From assembly GCA_947561715.1 (NCBI GenBank), contig OX387205.1:6453001-6517000 (forward strand): DNA of 64,000 nucleotides. The letters are read 5' to 3'. The stretch comes from Ascidia mentula (taxonomy: Eukaryota > Chordata > Ascidiacea > Phlebobranchia > Ascidiidae). The position numbers and the translations under genes are program-made. Shown in pieces: positions 27,056 through 38,031 of the stretch. The notes beneath the pieces are model-generated. The model was given only the letters and a program-made list of their open reading frames with translations. It had not been told where the DNA came from and searched no databases. Every line of letters begins with the position of its first letter. Position 1 is the first letter of the stretch.

Positions 27056-28736
27056 ATGGTAAGTAATCGAAAGAAATCTTCTCCATGTTCGAACGAAGAT
27101 GTTTTTTTATTTTACGGTGTACAAATATTGTTACACATCTTTAATCGTACTTTATGTGTACATTTTAAGGCTAAGATCAAGGCCAGAGAATTGAGGGGGA
27201 AGTCAAAAGAGGAGTTGTTAAAACAGCTCAATGACTTCAAGCAAGAACTGTCCAATCTTCGTGTAGCAAAAGTCACTGGTGGAGCTGCATCTAAGCTCTC
27301 TAAAATGTAAGTTTTGTATAACCTGCAAGCTGAAGAGGGTTGGTGTTTCATAATTTGTCCGGTGTTTGTGTGTACCGTTTTGGCTGAAAATGCATTGATT
27401 GCATTGGTTTAGATAAAAGTTCTTTGACAAAAAGCTGTAGCACAGAGGAAAATCCTTTTTAGTTGAAACAGAACTTGTCAAAAATACAAGTATATACCAA
27501 GCACCAAAAGGAACATTTTTATGTAGTTGAAGAAAAAACGTTGGGGACGGTAAAACTTCTGGCAGCTACTGTGCACTTTTTCAGTGGCGATTATGTCTTG
27601 ATTGTATGGCAAAAAACCCAGCAGATGAACATTTTAACTTATCTAATATGGTTCTTTTTAAGTGTGTACAACTAAAAGAAATTTTATGATCTTTAGCATG
27701 ACATTCTAAACTGATAGAGAGAATTAGGACACATTGTCATATAAGTTGTTTTGTAGCTGTCAGATGTCCTAGTTAGTTTTTTGCTTTGCCAAAAACTACA
27801 TATTTAAAGTTGATCTACACACTCTTATCCAAACCAATGCATTTTCAACTAATCTTTACCTTCAGCATTGTTACATCAGACACATTGATAACGTGAAGGC
27901 AAAACCATGAATTGAGTAACTATGTTCATCCATGGAAAAAAATAATTAATTCTTGTTGCAAACTCATACCTATATACAAAAAGCGTTTGCTGGTGCCCAT
28001 CAAAGATTTAAAAAAAATGTTCTGTGTAAATTACAAACTTTCTAATATAGATTTCATTAGTTCAAAACTTGATTACCAACTGTTATCTGAATCCTGTTTC
28101 ATTTCTCTGTCCTATTAGAAATATTTTTTGGAAAAAGCATTACCATAAAAAAAAATTTGTTGTCTAGGGCAGTAATTTAAAAAAAAATCATCCTTATTTG
28201 AGATTATTGACTTGTAATTTCGTTCCATAAAAATCCATTTCTTATCTTTCTTTTTGGTTGCGTTGGCATTTGTTTTAACATAGCATTTTTTTTTCAATTT
28301 AGCCATATTCTTGTATGTAAACAAACATTTTTTTTGCAGTTGTCTTGTTCGAAAGAGTGTAGCTAGGGTTCTGACTGTGATCAATCAAACCCAAAAAGAC
28401 AATCTAAGAAAACTTTTTAAGGTACGTTGTGTTTAATATTTTTTTTTTTAAATCCGGCTCAGTTTATGATGGTATACTTGTCCTTGACACATGGAATCTT
28501 GCAAATTTTTGACCTTATGGGTTTACATTTTCAGGATCCTGATATGTGTTGCTTATTTCTCAATAACGGTTTGAACAAATTTTTAGGGCAAGAAACATAA
28601 ACCAAAGGACCTTCGTCCAAAGAAGACCAGAGCTATGCGCAGAATGTTCACCAAACATGAAGCAGGCATTCGGTCTGCAAAGTTTCTTCGTAAACAAAGG
28701 CTTTATCCTGCTAGGGTGTATTCAATAAAAGCCTAA
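27056..28736 (+). CDS. RPL35: 60S ribosomal protein L35
   Basis: Structural protein uL29 of the large cytosolic ribosomal subunit, located near the polypeptide exit tunnel. Four exons: 27056-27058 (the ATG codon alone), 27170-27306, 28340-28421 and 28587-28736; 123 residues, the usual family length. The product starts [20 protein letters not shown] and contains [29 protein letters not shown] and [10 protein letters not shown], all family signatures. Exon 1 containing only the start codon is typical of animal ribosomal protein genes. A pyrimidine run, CCTTTTTC, about 28 bp before the ATG could be the TOP element. An AATAAA overlaps the stop-proximal end at 28736-28741. The assignment is certain. 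Confidence 0.98.
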
Positions 28737-29019
28737 ATAAAAGAACGTTTAATGGTGTTTTGTAAACATGTTCTTTTGAAAAGGGAGTGAGAGTTAAGGA
28801 AACAATGAACAGTTGGTACTTGCAGCATTTTGCGCACATTTTTTATTCAAAAGAAATGATTTAGTTTGTTTGTGTGTATGTCCAAGGTATTTTTCAAATG
28901 ACTGCAAAAAAAAGATGCACAAACTGTCAACCATTGGGGTATGACCAATCATGTGAGAGAGGAGGAAAATAGGTGGCGCTGATTAACAAAAATTACAGTA
29001 AAATTGTAATCCCTGAAGT

Positions 29020-29125
29020 ATGGGGAGGATTGGTCAAGCGTCCGACCCATATACAAAGAAGGAAACCTGATCGGGATTCGTGCCCAAGATATCCTGGGTT
29101 TAAACCCCGGTGTGTAAAAAAGGCT
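29020..29125 (+). repeat. tRNA-like fragment, possible SINE
   Basis: TGGTCAAGCG at 29031-29040 fits the A-box pattern of tRNA promoters, and GGTTTAAACCC at 29097-29107 fits the B-box. The spacing suits a tRNA gene with an intron or a tRNA-derived SINE. I could not fold a full cloverleaf, so it is listed as a repeat and not as a tRNA. Confidence 0.3.
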
Positions 29126-29129
29126 GAAG

Positions 29130-30656
29130 TACTTTATAGTAAAATACGAGTTTCACAGTATGGAATAGGGCTACTTTAAAATGTTTTCAAAATTATTGAA
29201 CAAGAAATATTTGTTTATAATTTTTAACTTTTCAAATCAATTAGCCTAATTAATTCAAGGTTGAATTGTGTTAAAAAGAAAAAAAAATATGACCAACTTC
29301 TCCTCTAACATCTTTGTTTTGTGCATGGATATCGACCAAAGATAGAGTCAACAGCCTAGTATATTCACTAGAGCGTCATTGTGAGTATTTGTTTCAAAGT
29401 TACTACCACTGTATTTCTTGTTGTTTGTTCGGTTACAAAATGTTTGTTTATATTAATGACGACAAAAGTGTACTAAAACAGATGCACATTCAAGTATGGG
29501 TTCTGGACTTTTTTTTTCTGTGACGGCAACTTTGTATAGAAAACGCGGACCATTTCTTCTTTGCGTCTCACGTTACCATATTGCTTGCCAGAGTTGTTTT
29601 TTTACAGAAAAATCCGGTAATTCAATATTTTGGGTTGTTTGTCGTGTGGAAACAAAATTGTGCAAAAATTTTTGTATGGTCGTTTTTATTGGCGAGGAAA
29701 ATGATTGAATGTGACAAGTATCGGCCGCCCCTGCAGATCTCGCAACTCCAGCATAAAATCTAGTTAAGAAGCTATGTGATCGAGAAAATACTCTGGTTTT
29801 CAGAGCTATATGCACGAACACTGAAATATTGTCTTTGCGTCCTATAATCTCTACATAGCAAAACGAAAAATTTGCGGAATAAATTATTTTGGCAAAATTA
29901 GAGTCAACATTGCTGTCTTAGGCCTCTATTTATGTTCATTTAGTTGTGTCTTAAAAACTAAATTTTTTCAAGTTTTAGCTTGTAACCAGCACCCCTCCCC
30001 TAGATATAATTTATGCATTGTTTTTGACGAAACACCAATAGTTACAGGTTTTAAAACATGTATTTGATCGGTTGACATATTAATTTAAAAGTAGCATAGC
30101 CTATAATGTTGATTTTTTCAAATAATCAAATATTTGTTTGTTTGGCAATTAACAACCCTAGTATATACGAAACCCTGTAATATAATAGTGCCTAATTCAT
30201 TCATGCCTGCAGCTACATACTCAATTTACTTAAATACTTAACTTTATATTTTAGGTAGTATTAAATCGCCAACCTACTGACTAAAAATAACAGGTTAGTT
30301 TTTTACGTTAATTGGGTAACACTAACCAATAGCAAACTCTCGAAAGTATTTCTACATAGTTAAACCAAACCAAATCAATCTGTGGAGCTGTTTAATTGCA
30401 TTGGTGTTTTTTGAAGTTAAATTAATTTTCCGTTTCATCACGTTCGCTCTTGGCGGCGCCAAGGGTAACAACAGCACTTCGGCACACACGGAGACACATA
30501 TTAAGTAACCTATATATTGACTCAATTTAATTAAGTGGCTACATCGATCCAGTAAACAAAACAACACTAATTCGATATATCGGCAGTTATACTTCAGTGG
30601 ACGATAGCGCTTTGTTGATTTTACAGAAACTTAACCATTAAGCGCATTGAAACAGG
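29130..30656. other. Region between RPL35 and the K+ channel, no gene recognised
   Basis: AT-rich. The stretch 29.5-29.75 kb ends in GGCCGCCCCTG, reminiscent of the GGCGCC-family MITEs, but terminal repeats could not be confirmed. The last few hundred bases should include the K+ channel promoter and 5' UTR. Confidence 0.4.
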
Positions 30657-33479
30657 ATGGAAATAAATATTGGTGGCAAGGTATTTCGAATTACCGCCAA
30701 TCAACTCGATAGATTACCAGCAAGCAAGTTAACAGTTTTGTACAGAAATGGGTAAGATGTGTTGCCAATATTTATGTAGACATTAAACGTGTGCATTTAT
30801 CAACATTGTGTTTTACTAGCCTATACTGATAATTCGTCCACATATTACGACATAGCCTAATAACGATGATTATCCTATGCAATTCTATGTGTTAGCCTGC
30901 TATAAAAAAACATTATATTTGTATACTTCACCCGCAAAAAAACATTTTAATTGTGATTTTTTTGTGTCTAGGTCCAAATCTTGTTCTGAAAATAGATCAA
31001 GTTTATTGTATTTCGACCGGGACCCGGAATCATTTTCTTGCATATTGTCTGCATATAGCGGATGTAAGCCATCAACAAACACACTTTTGAATAAATTAAA
31101 ACGTGAGTGCATTGTAGGCTTGGTGCATGCACCAAAATCAGTCTGCCCAATCCAACTTAAGGAAGAAATGATGTTCTGGTATATTGATGAATCATTGTTG
31201 GATGTATGTTGCAATGAAAGGCTTGAGGTGGTTGATTGTAATCGTTTGTTATTCATCTTTGGGGTGTTTTGGTTTATTTAACAACTTTAATATGTTTATT
31301 TGGCGACACACAGGCAGCATTAAACATAATTGAGCAAAATGAAACAAATATGGCCGAACAAATGCAACGTTATTCGATAAAACAACAGAAGATTCAACTT
31401 TTAACAAAAATCAATTCTTGGGAGGATTTTCGTAATAATTGGAACGCAGTAAGATAATGGGAAATAATAAGTTAGCTAACTTGACATTTTTAATAAAAAA
31501 CACAAATGGCCTTTTTGAAGATGAGGTTTCGTTTGTGGAGTGTTGCTGAGGATCCATCATCTTCAGTTTTGGCAAAATTATGGATGCTAGCTTCAATAAC
31601 ATTCATTTTAATATCACTAGCTGTGTTCGTCCTGGGAACAGTCGAGGGTTACTTTATTAAAGATGAAAACGGAATAGAGCACGAAATTGCAATATTGTCC
31701 GACATTGAAACGGTGAGATAAAACTTGTTTTTAAATTACTGTGCTGTATTATATATATTGTCAACGCCCATTATTTAAACACGCTTTATCTTATCTATCA
31801 AACTAACGCATTTTGCAATTTAAAAATAAACTGCTCTTCTGGCATAAAATATACGTGCGATATTTCTTTGACGTTTCGTCGAAGTGGTGTCAACGTGTCC
31901 TTTTTTCTTTTGTGTCCCCACGTGTTTTAGTGTGGTTCACTTTTTGCGTTATACCTGATGAAGTCTCGCCGCATGTCAGACGAAACATTGAAAAAATACA
32001 GCACGTATATTTATGCCAGAAGAGCAGTACATTTTGAATTGCAATTTGCCTGGCAGCAACAGGAATTTCATACTTATGCATTTTGCTCAGGTGTGCATGA
32101 TTTGGTTCACATTGGAATATACCACTCGGTTTATTGTTTCGCCGAAAAAATGGACATTTATTCGGCAGATTTTAAATATAATTGATTTGCTTAGTATTAT
32201 TCCATTTTTTATTGAGATGTTTAGTCACACCTCAGAAACATTTGGGACCTTGGATACATGGATACACATGACTCAGGTAAACAATGCGATATTGGTAATG
32301 ACACAGAGGCCTTTCATTTGAACTAGAGTGTGATTGAATGTCTTACGGAAATGGTCATACCGAGACCAATAAACTGATTTATGTTCTTGTACCTGGCACA
32401 AAACACAGCCCTGCCCAAGAATTGTATTGGTGGAGAATGTTGCGTGCTGAGAGTCATATGTGGGCTATATACCCTTAAATTCAAGTAGCAGTAAACGCTT
32501 CCACAGGAGATTCAGCTTTGCGGACGACTGATGTTTTTGTTTTTTTCTGCAGCTGTTGCGGATTTTGCGCATCGTTCGGGTTTTTCGTTTGGGAAGGCAT
32601 TCGGAAGGTTTAAAACTGCTTTGTTTAACATTATTCCAAAGCGCCAACGAGTTAATCATGCTTTCCATATATCTGTTTATTGGCATCGTACGTATATTTG
32701 CAAATACCAACGGTTTGGACCTTTTTGTCAATTAATTTCAAAAAAACGTTTTAGATTATGTTGGCAACATCACTTTACACACTGGAGGGAAACCTTTTTT
32801 CTAACCTATGTGACGCCCTATGGTTTTCTGCAGTAACTATCACGACGGTTGGCTACGGTGATATAGCACCGAAAACAATTGCAGGTACTGGTTTCTCAAC
32901 ATAATTCTTGAAAATCAGCTGGCTGTTTTCAGGCAAAATTGTGGCATCAATGTCTTTTCTGATGGGAATAATAGCGATAGCCATCCCTATTCATCCAATT
33001 ATAACTAACTTCTCCCACTGCTACAGGACGAATAAAGACATCGAACTAGCGTTTAAACGGTCCTTACAAATTATGGTGGGTTTCATGTTTATTTTGTTTT
33101 TCTAACCTTTCCAAACACTAATAAGCGGGATCATTGCTCGACCGTTTGCACTAAGACGTTCACAGGTGCGTTGTTCATTTCGTTTTAACCTTCCTAATTT
33201 TTCCAATCATACACCACACTTACAAATTTAACATGGCTATTTTTCAAATTTTAGAGGTTGGACGGGTTTCCAAACAACAATGACAAAAATGAAAAGTTTG
33301 CAAATGAATCCATCACATCCAGAGGTACAGACAAAGGACTTCACAAGAAGCACAGTATAGGTCTGAACAAAACGTCGGTGACAAAACTAGCAAGTTCAAT
33401 TGCATCTGTATCAGAGCTTTTACACACCAGACACACATGCCAACATGAGCACTGTCCCTGCGTGTTTTGTAGTGATTAA
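30657..33479 (+). CDS. Voltage-gated K+ channel alpha subunit, Kv2/silent-modifier-like
   Basis: Six-transmembrane K+ channel subunit of the plasma membrane. Exons: 30657-30751, 30972-31227, 31314-31448, 31521-31712, 32091-32276, 32553-32687, 32755-32884, 32933-33075 and 33255-33479; 498 residues with consistent phases. The N-terminal T1 domain (MEINIGGKVF..., YFDRDPESF) carries an exact H-x5-C-x20-CC zinc site, the Kv2/3/4-type signature. S1-S3 follow (residues about 165-285), then S4 TQLLRILRIVRVFRLGR with Q at the first charge position, as in Kv2-related subunits. The pore has the intact filter TTVGYGD. S6 reads IAIPIHPII where functional Kv channels have PVP or PIP; loss of the second proline is a feature of electrically silent Kv5/6/8/9 subunits. 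The C-terminus is short and cysteine/histidine-rich. An AATAAA lies at 33575-33580. Family certain; subfamily inferred. Confidence 0.92.
31811..32047. mobile_element. Foldback element in a K+ channel intron
   Basis: Arms of about 70 nt (about 31815-31886 and 31970-32045) share CTGCTCTTCTGGCATAAA, ATATACGTGC and the TTTCGTC/GACGAAA block in inverted orientation. The right half contains CTGATGAAGTCT...AGACGAAAC (31955-31986), a hammerhead-like stem-loop with one extra A. The right arm ends about 45 bp before the acceptor of the exon at 32091, so the hairpin could affect splicing. Confidence 0.8.
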
Positions 33480-34183
33480 CATGTTCGTCTTGCAGTTCAA
33501 TTATTGTCAACTTCGGAAGTGCACGAAGTGAACTTTTCTTGGAAGATAACCTAAATATTAAATTCTGCTGGTTGAATAAATTAAAAAGAAGTTGGAAAAC
33601 TCCACTATTAAATACAAAACATTGTTCAAAAACTAATTTATTCATTTGTTTAAGAAAAAAAGATAATACTCTTCTCTAATAATGTTCTTGATCAACTTAT
33701 TTACAAATATGTATAAAAAGAGATATGGCCCTTTCCTTGTTGTAGCAATCATAACATTTTGAAATTATCAAACAGTGTGCTCTTATAGACACTGATGATG
33801 CTTTTAACGAAGCGAAATATATATGTCTAATTAAAGAAGACTGAAAGATTTTAACCTGAAACGAAAGTTTCCTAGACAGTTGTTAATTATTTTGCATTGT
33901 AACAAAGTATTTCTTGAGTTGAATGGATATATTATTGGAAATTAGCAGCACAGAGGCACAAATAAACGTTGTTAACAGTTTTTTCTGTAATCTCCCCTTT
34001 GCAGCTGCATGCATTTGTTGTGAAATGTTTCATAGTGCATTATGCAGTAGGCATAGAATTTCAATCAGTATCGGTGTGAATTACCATTCTAAACTGACCA
34101 GAACCTCTAAGATAACACAAAACTCACATATAAACGCACCGCTTTAGCGGATCGGATTTGAAAATCATATGACCTCGTTTTGG
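33480..34183. other. 3' flank of the K+ channel gene with a hammerhead-like motif
   Basis: Contains the presumed 3' UTR and, at 33792-33818, CTGATGATGCTT...AAGCGAAAT, homologous with flanks to 16312-16336. No gene was recognised. Confidence 0.45.
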
Positions 34184-34508
34184 GGTGCCTCTAAAATGCC
34201 ATTGTAGGCATTGAGCCTAGGCATTGATCCTAAGTATTGTAGGCACAGTAGGCATTGAGCTTAGGTATTGTAGGCATTCTGCACATTCAGTCTAGGCATT
34301 CTAGGCATTGAGTCTTGGAATTGTACGCATTGAGTCTAGGCATCGTAGACATTGAGTTTAGGCATTGTAGACACGTCACACGAGTCTCGGCTTTGTTAGC
34401 ATTTAGTCTGGGTTTTGTAGGCATTGAACACATTGAGCCTTGGAATTGTACGCATTGAGTCTAGTCATCGTAGGCATTGATTCTATAGGCATTGTACATT
34501 GTCTAGGC

Positions 34509-34935
34509 CAGGGTTTCCCAAACTTTTTTGGCCGCGGACCCCATTTTGTATAACTGTTTTTTCTCGGACCCCCTGTCTTACGTCACATTGCATTGTAATC
34601 AGCGTTGAAAATACTACAAACAATATCAACAATAACGAATATCAAAATAGCTATAAGTGTGAATTCTTTAGACGCGTTGTAAAAGAAACGATAGAAAGAA
34701 ATAATTGTAAACAACTTTGAAATCGTAAGATACAACTATAGTGTAAAAACCATTCAAAAGTGTTTTGTGCAATGAGTAATTGTGCAATGCACATATTGTT
34801 AAGCTTACAAAACCAATCCAGCTATGAATTACTGCAGTGATTACTGCTTACACACTGTATAAAACGTACTAATAGTTTTTTGAGGTATCATTACGGACCC
34901 CCAGGGGTCCGCGGACCCCAGTTTGGGAACCCCTG
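34509..34935. mobile_element. hAT-type MITE, CAGGGTTTCCCAAAC family
   Basis: A 427-bp element with ends CAGGGTTTCCCAAAC and GTTTGGGAACCCCTG and subterminal GCGGACCCC repeats. A perfect 8-bp target duplication GTCTAGGC lies at 34501-34508 and 34936-34943. Non-coding. Confidence 0.95.
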
Positions 34936-35129
34936 GTCTAGGCATTGAGTCTTGGAATTGTACGCATTGGGTCTAGGCATTGTAGGCATGGCATATAGTC
35001 TACAGGCATTGTACACATGGAGTTTAGGCATTGTAGGCATTGAGTCTTGGAATTGTACGCATTGAGTCTAGGCATAATTTAAGCATTAAGTCTATAGGCA
35101 TTGTACGCATAGAGTCTAGGCATTGCAGG

Positions 35130-35817
35130 CATAGGCGCCAAGATTTCATAACAGCCAGGGGGGCGGTCCCATTGTGAGGTCACAACAATAATCATATTTC
35201 GGGGTTCTAATTTTCGGGAAAAATTCCTCTATTTTTCGCTATTATAGTACGGCAAATTGGGGGTCGAGCTCAACAAATTACGAACGTCCGTGTTTACGAT
35301 AATGAAAACAGACACAAACATGAACGGTGGTTTGCGAATTCGCATTACATTATGGAAAACTTAAATGCGAGATTTTTCGGCAATGCATGTACCGTACGTT
35401 TGGACGAAAAGGCTTGCAAAAACATGGTGCTAAAATGGATTAATTGTGCGTTAATGTGGTCAAGATAACATATAAAAAATTACATGATGTAGCCCAGTAA
35501 GCCTCTGCACATTGGCGCAATGTGTTTGAACACGAAAGTATTTTTATTTTTTATTCCGCAGCGCAAAAAATGGTTTACACTGAGAAAAGCGCATGCTATT
35601 GCAACTGCGAGACCACTTTTTTCCCAGTCTCTTAAAGTTGAGCAAATAAAAATGGCACTTGTTTGGTAACAATGCAACATGTTTGGCAACAATGGCAAAC
35701 TTTAGGACGACGATCTGATGCACTCGTACCAAGCGCGTCAGCGTGATGCAGCGTAAAATTGCAATTGTGACCAAAAAACTGAAAATTTGCCCCCCCCCCC
35801 TGGACTTGACGCCTCTG
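35130..35817. mobile_element. hAT-type element, GGCGCC family, copy 2
   Basis: A 688-bp insertion with ends CATAGGCGCCAAG and CTTGACGCCTCTG, GGGGGG/CCCCCC tracts inside both ends, and a perfect 8-bp target duplication ATTGCAGG at 35122-35129 and 35818-35825. No transposase was recognised. Confidence 0.92.
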
Positions 35818-36183
35818 ATTGCAGGCATTGAGTCTAGGCATGGTAGGCATTGAGCTTAGGCATTGTAGGCGTTGAGTCTAGGAATCGTAGGCATTGAGTC
35901 TCGGCATTGTAGGCGTTGAGTCTAGGCATTGTAGGTGTCGTAGGCATTGAGCCTAGGCGTTGTGGGCATAATATGCTGAGTCGATGCCTAGACTCAATGC
36001 CTTCGATGCCTAGACTCAATCCCTACAATGCCTACGATGCCTAGACTTAATGCCTACGATGCCTACAATGGGTTTTTAGAGGGACCTCTCGCTTCGAGAT
36101 TGATTGAGTGTAGGATCAGATTTGAGCATGTAAATGGGGTTACTGTTATAAAACCCAATGGAATACTTTATTAATTTGTTTTT

Positions 36184-37932
36184 TTACATACCGTATTTCA
36201 TTGCCAGTTCTACAGACTCAACAAGTTGTTTTTGTTTGTGCTGACATAAACCCGTTCTAAGTTCACTGTGAACTTTTTTTGTTTCTTCATCAATAAACTG
36301 CTTCATCAAAGGAATGTTCTGCAACAAAATGTAAAAAATTGCAGTTTAATTTTAAAATCCAATTTAAAAGAAAGATTGGATTTTGGTTCCAAACTTTAAC
36401 TAACTTGTTCTTGAGAAAACTGTTCCCAAAAAGATTTGTTTTTTAAAGGCTCAAAAAAGATGTTTTTGTTTGACCCTTAGAAAACAACGCAAAGTGTGAA
36501 ATAATGTATTGCCCATACACAAGACACTTTCAGCCACAACCCAAGAATTACTTTTGGTAACCACAAATGGTGTCGTGACTCGTGACCTATAGTTTGCCCA
36601 GCTGAAAATGAACTGACAGCAAGCATTGAACAACAATTTTACCGGGCTTTAGTGAATAGATCTTTTGTAACAAATAGTAATTTGGTACTGCCAATGATGT
36701 TATTTTAACAGTTCCAGGGAATGGAATCTGAGGGGTGTTTTTCAGATTCTATAAAATTACTATTAACGCATGCAGATGTGCTTTGTGGTTTCAGAACAAT
36801 GGTAGATGTTTATTTGAATAGGACACTAAATCAAACATGTAGGAAACATTAAAATTTGTGTGATTTAAAAAAATATTTGTGTTATTTTGCTTACATTGTA
36901 TAATAGCAGCAACTTTTCATCTCGACAAATTGGGCAAGGTGATCCAGTGGCAATAACTCCCTTTCTCTGTACAACCACATTTGTTTAATAAAACTGTATC
37001 ATGTCACTTTTACAGAAGTTAATATAATAACAAAAGTTAAATTACCACACATGTCTTTCTTGTCTTTTGTTTTTGTATACCTCCTTTTTTGTTTCTTACA
37101 TAATTGCTCCACACAACTTCTGTTTGGTAAAGTTCCTTATAATCTAAACATAATGACTTATTTTAAATTAATCAGATCTTAAGCAGTCAGGCTAATTTGT
37201 GTATAATTGCATGAACAGTTGTTTTTCAGGGTTTAAAGTGTCGAACCTATATTATAAGGGGAGGGGGACTATTAGTCTAAACAACTAAAGTTGCCTAATT
37301 GTTTAAAAAAGCTCATCGCACATTGTTTAAATGACTGCCAAAACACTCTGGGTTTTTTTAATATGCCTATTTTTAAGCTTTTTATCAGCAAACTGTCCCA
37401 TAAAAATACCTAATACATTGGCTAGTCCACACAAATAACAATTGCAAAACAAAAACTGTATGCAATATATATAAAAAAAATTCTAACCTGTGTGGCTGAC
37501 TAGTATTAACCATATTCTGTAGTTTCATTACACACAACACAAGGAAATTTATACATTTAAAATATCACAAAAATTAAGTTTGAATGTACCTGCGGTTGTC
37601 ACATAATCAACTGGCGAATAACCATGTATCTTTACATACTCTTCCCAAGCATCATCATGCCTTGTTATATCCTCCGGTTTTAACTTTGATTCTTTGTAAG
37701 GTACCCACACTCTTGCAAAAAATCCTTTTTCCCAAACAGGACCTGCTGCAACATTTCTCCATTCAGGAAATGGTTTAAGTGTTGAAATGTCAAGTGTTGT
37801 AGATTGCTGGTTTTGGGCACTGGAGTAACATCGTGCTGGCCATACACGCGTTAACAAACGCGGTCGACAAAAGATACTTAAAATGGTTGTTTGAGTTTTA
37901 CACGCTACATTCATTACATTTGAACTTGCCAT
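36184..37932 (-). CDS. MRPS18B: Mitochondrial ribosomal protein S18B (bS18m)
   Basis: Component of the small subunit of the mitochondrial ribosome. Four exons on the minus strand: 37932-37590, 37143-37046, 36966-36895 and 36318-36184; 215 residues, phases consistent. The N-terminus (MASSNVMNVACKTQ..., with R and S rich and no acidic residues in the first 45) looks like a mitochondrial presequence. Family segments: PVDYV, VVWSNYVRNKKGG, QKTRKTCVRKGV, the zinc-ribbon-like SPCPICRDEK, and ELRTGLCQHKQKQL. The reading frame stops right after AMKYGM, with AATAAA (minus) at 36172-36167, so the protein ends where bacterial S18 ends and lacks the long tail of the human protein. The alternative is a donor at the same place leading to an unseen last exon. 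Identity is firm. Confidence 0.9.
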
Positions 37933-38031
37933 AGCTGTATTTGCCGAAATAACCTTACTTTTTCATAGATTGTGCCTGGAAATTTGGAACTACAGTAACA
38001 GAAACTTCGCTCAAACTCAGACGCAAACGGT

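Larger units (their letters stand above)
34184..36086. mobile_element. Inverted-repeat element with minisatellite core, invaded by two hAT elements
   Basis: The ends GGTGCCTCTAAAATGCCATT and, inverted, AATGGGTTTTTAGAGGGACC form imperfect terminal repeats of about 26 bp. The interior is built from TAGGCATTGAGTC / TAGGCATTGTAGGCA units. Two insertions with exact 8-bp target duplications taken from the minisatellite (34509-34935 and 35130-35817) split it. The minisatellite changes orientation near 35.98 kb. Frames rich in methionine, proline, threonine and leucine here are repeat artefacts. Confidence 0.75.

Noticed and set aside
28422-28586. Possible C/D-box snoRNA in the last RPL35 intron (ATGATGG ... 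CTGA)
   Set aside because: The C box is imperfect and the flanks of the two boxes do not pair, so there is no terminal stem.
33110-33170. Extra K+ channel exon ending TTCACAG before GTGCGT
   Set aside because: Its phase does not fit the exons on either side; direct joining of 33075 to 33255 keeps the frame to a proper stop.
34499-34720. 73-codon plus-strand frame
   Set aside because: Falls inside a non-coding hAT MITE that has exact target duplications.
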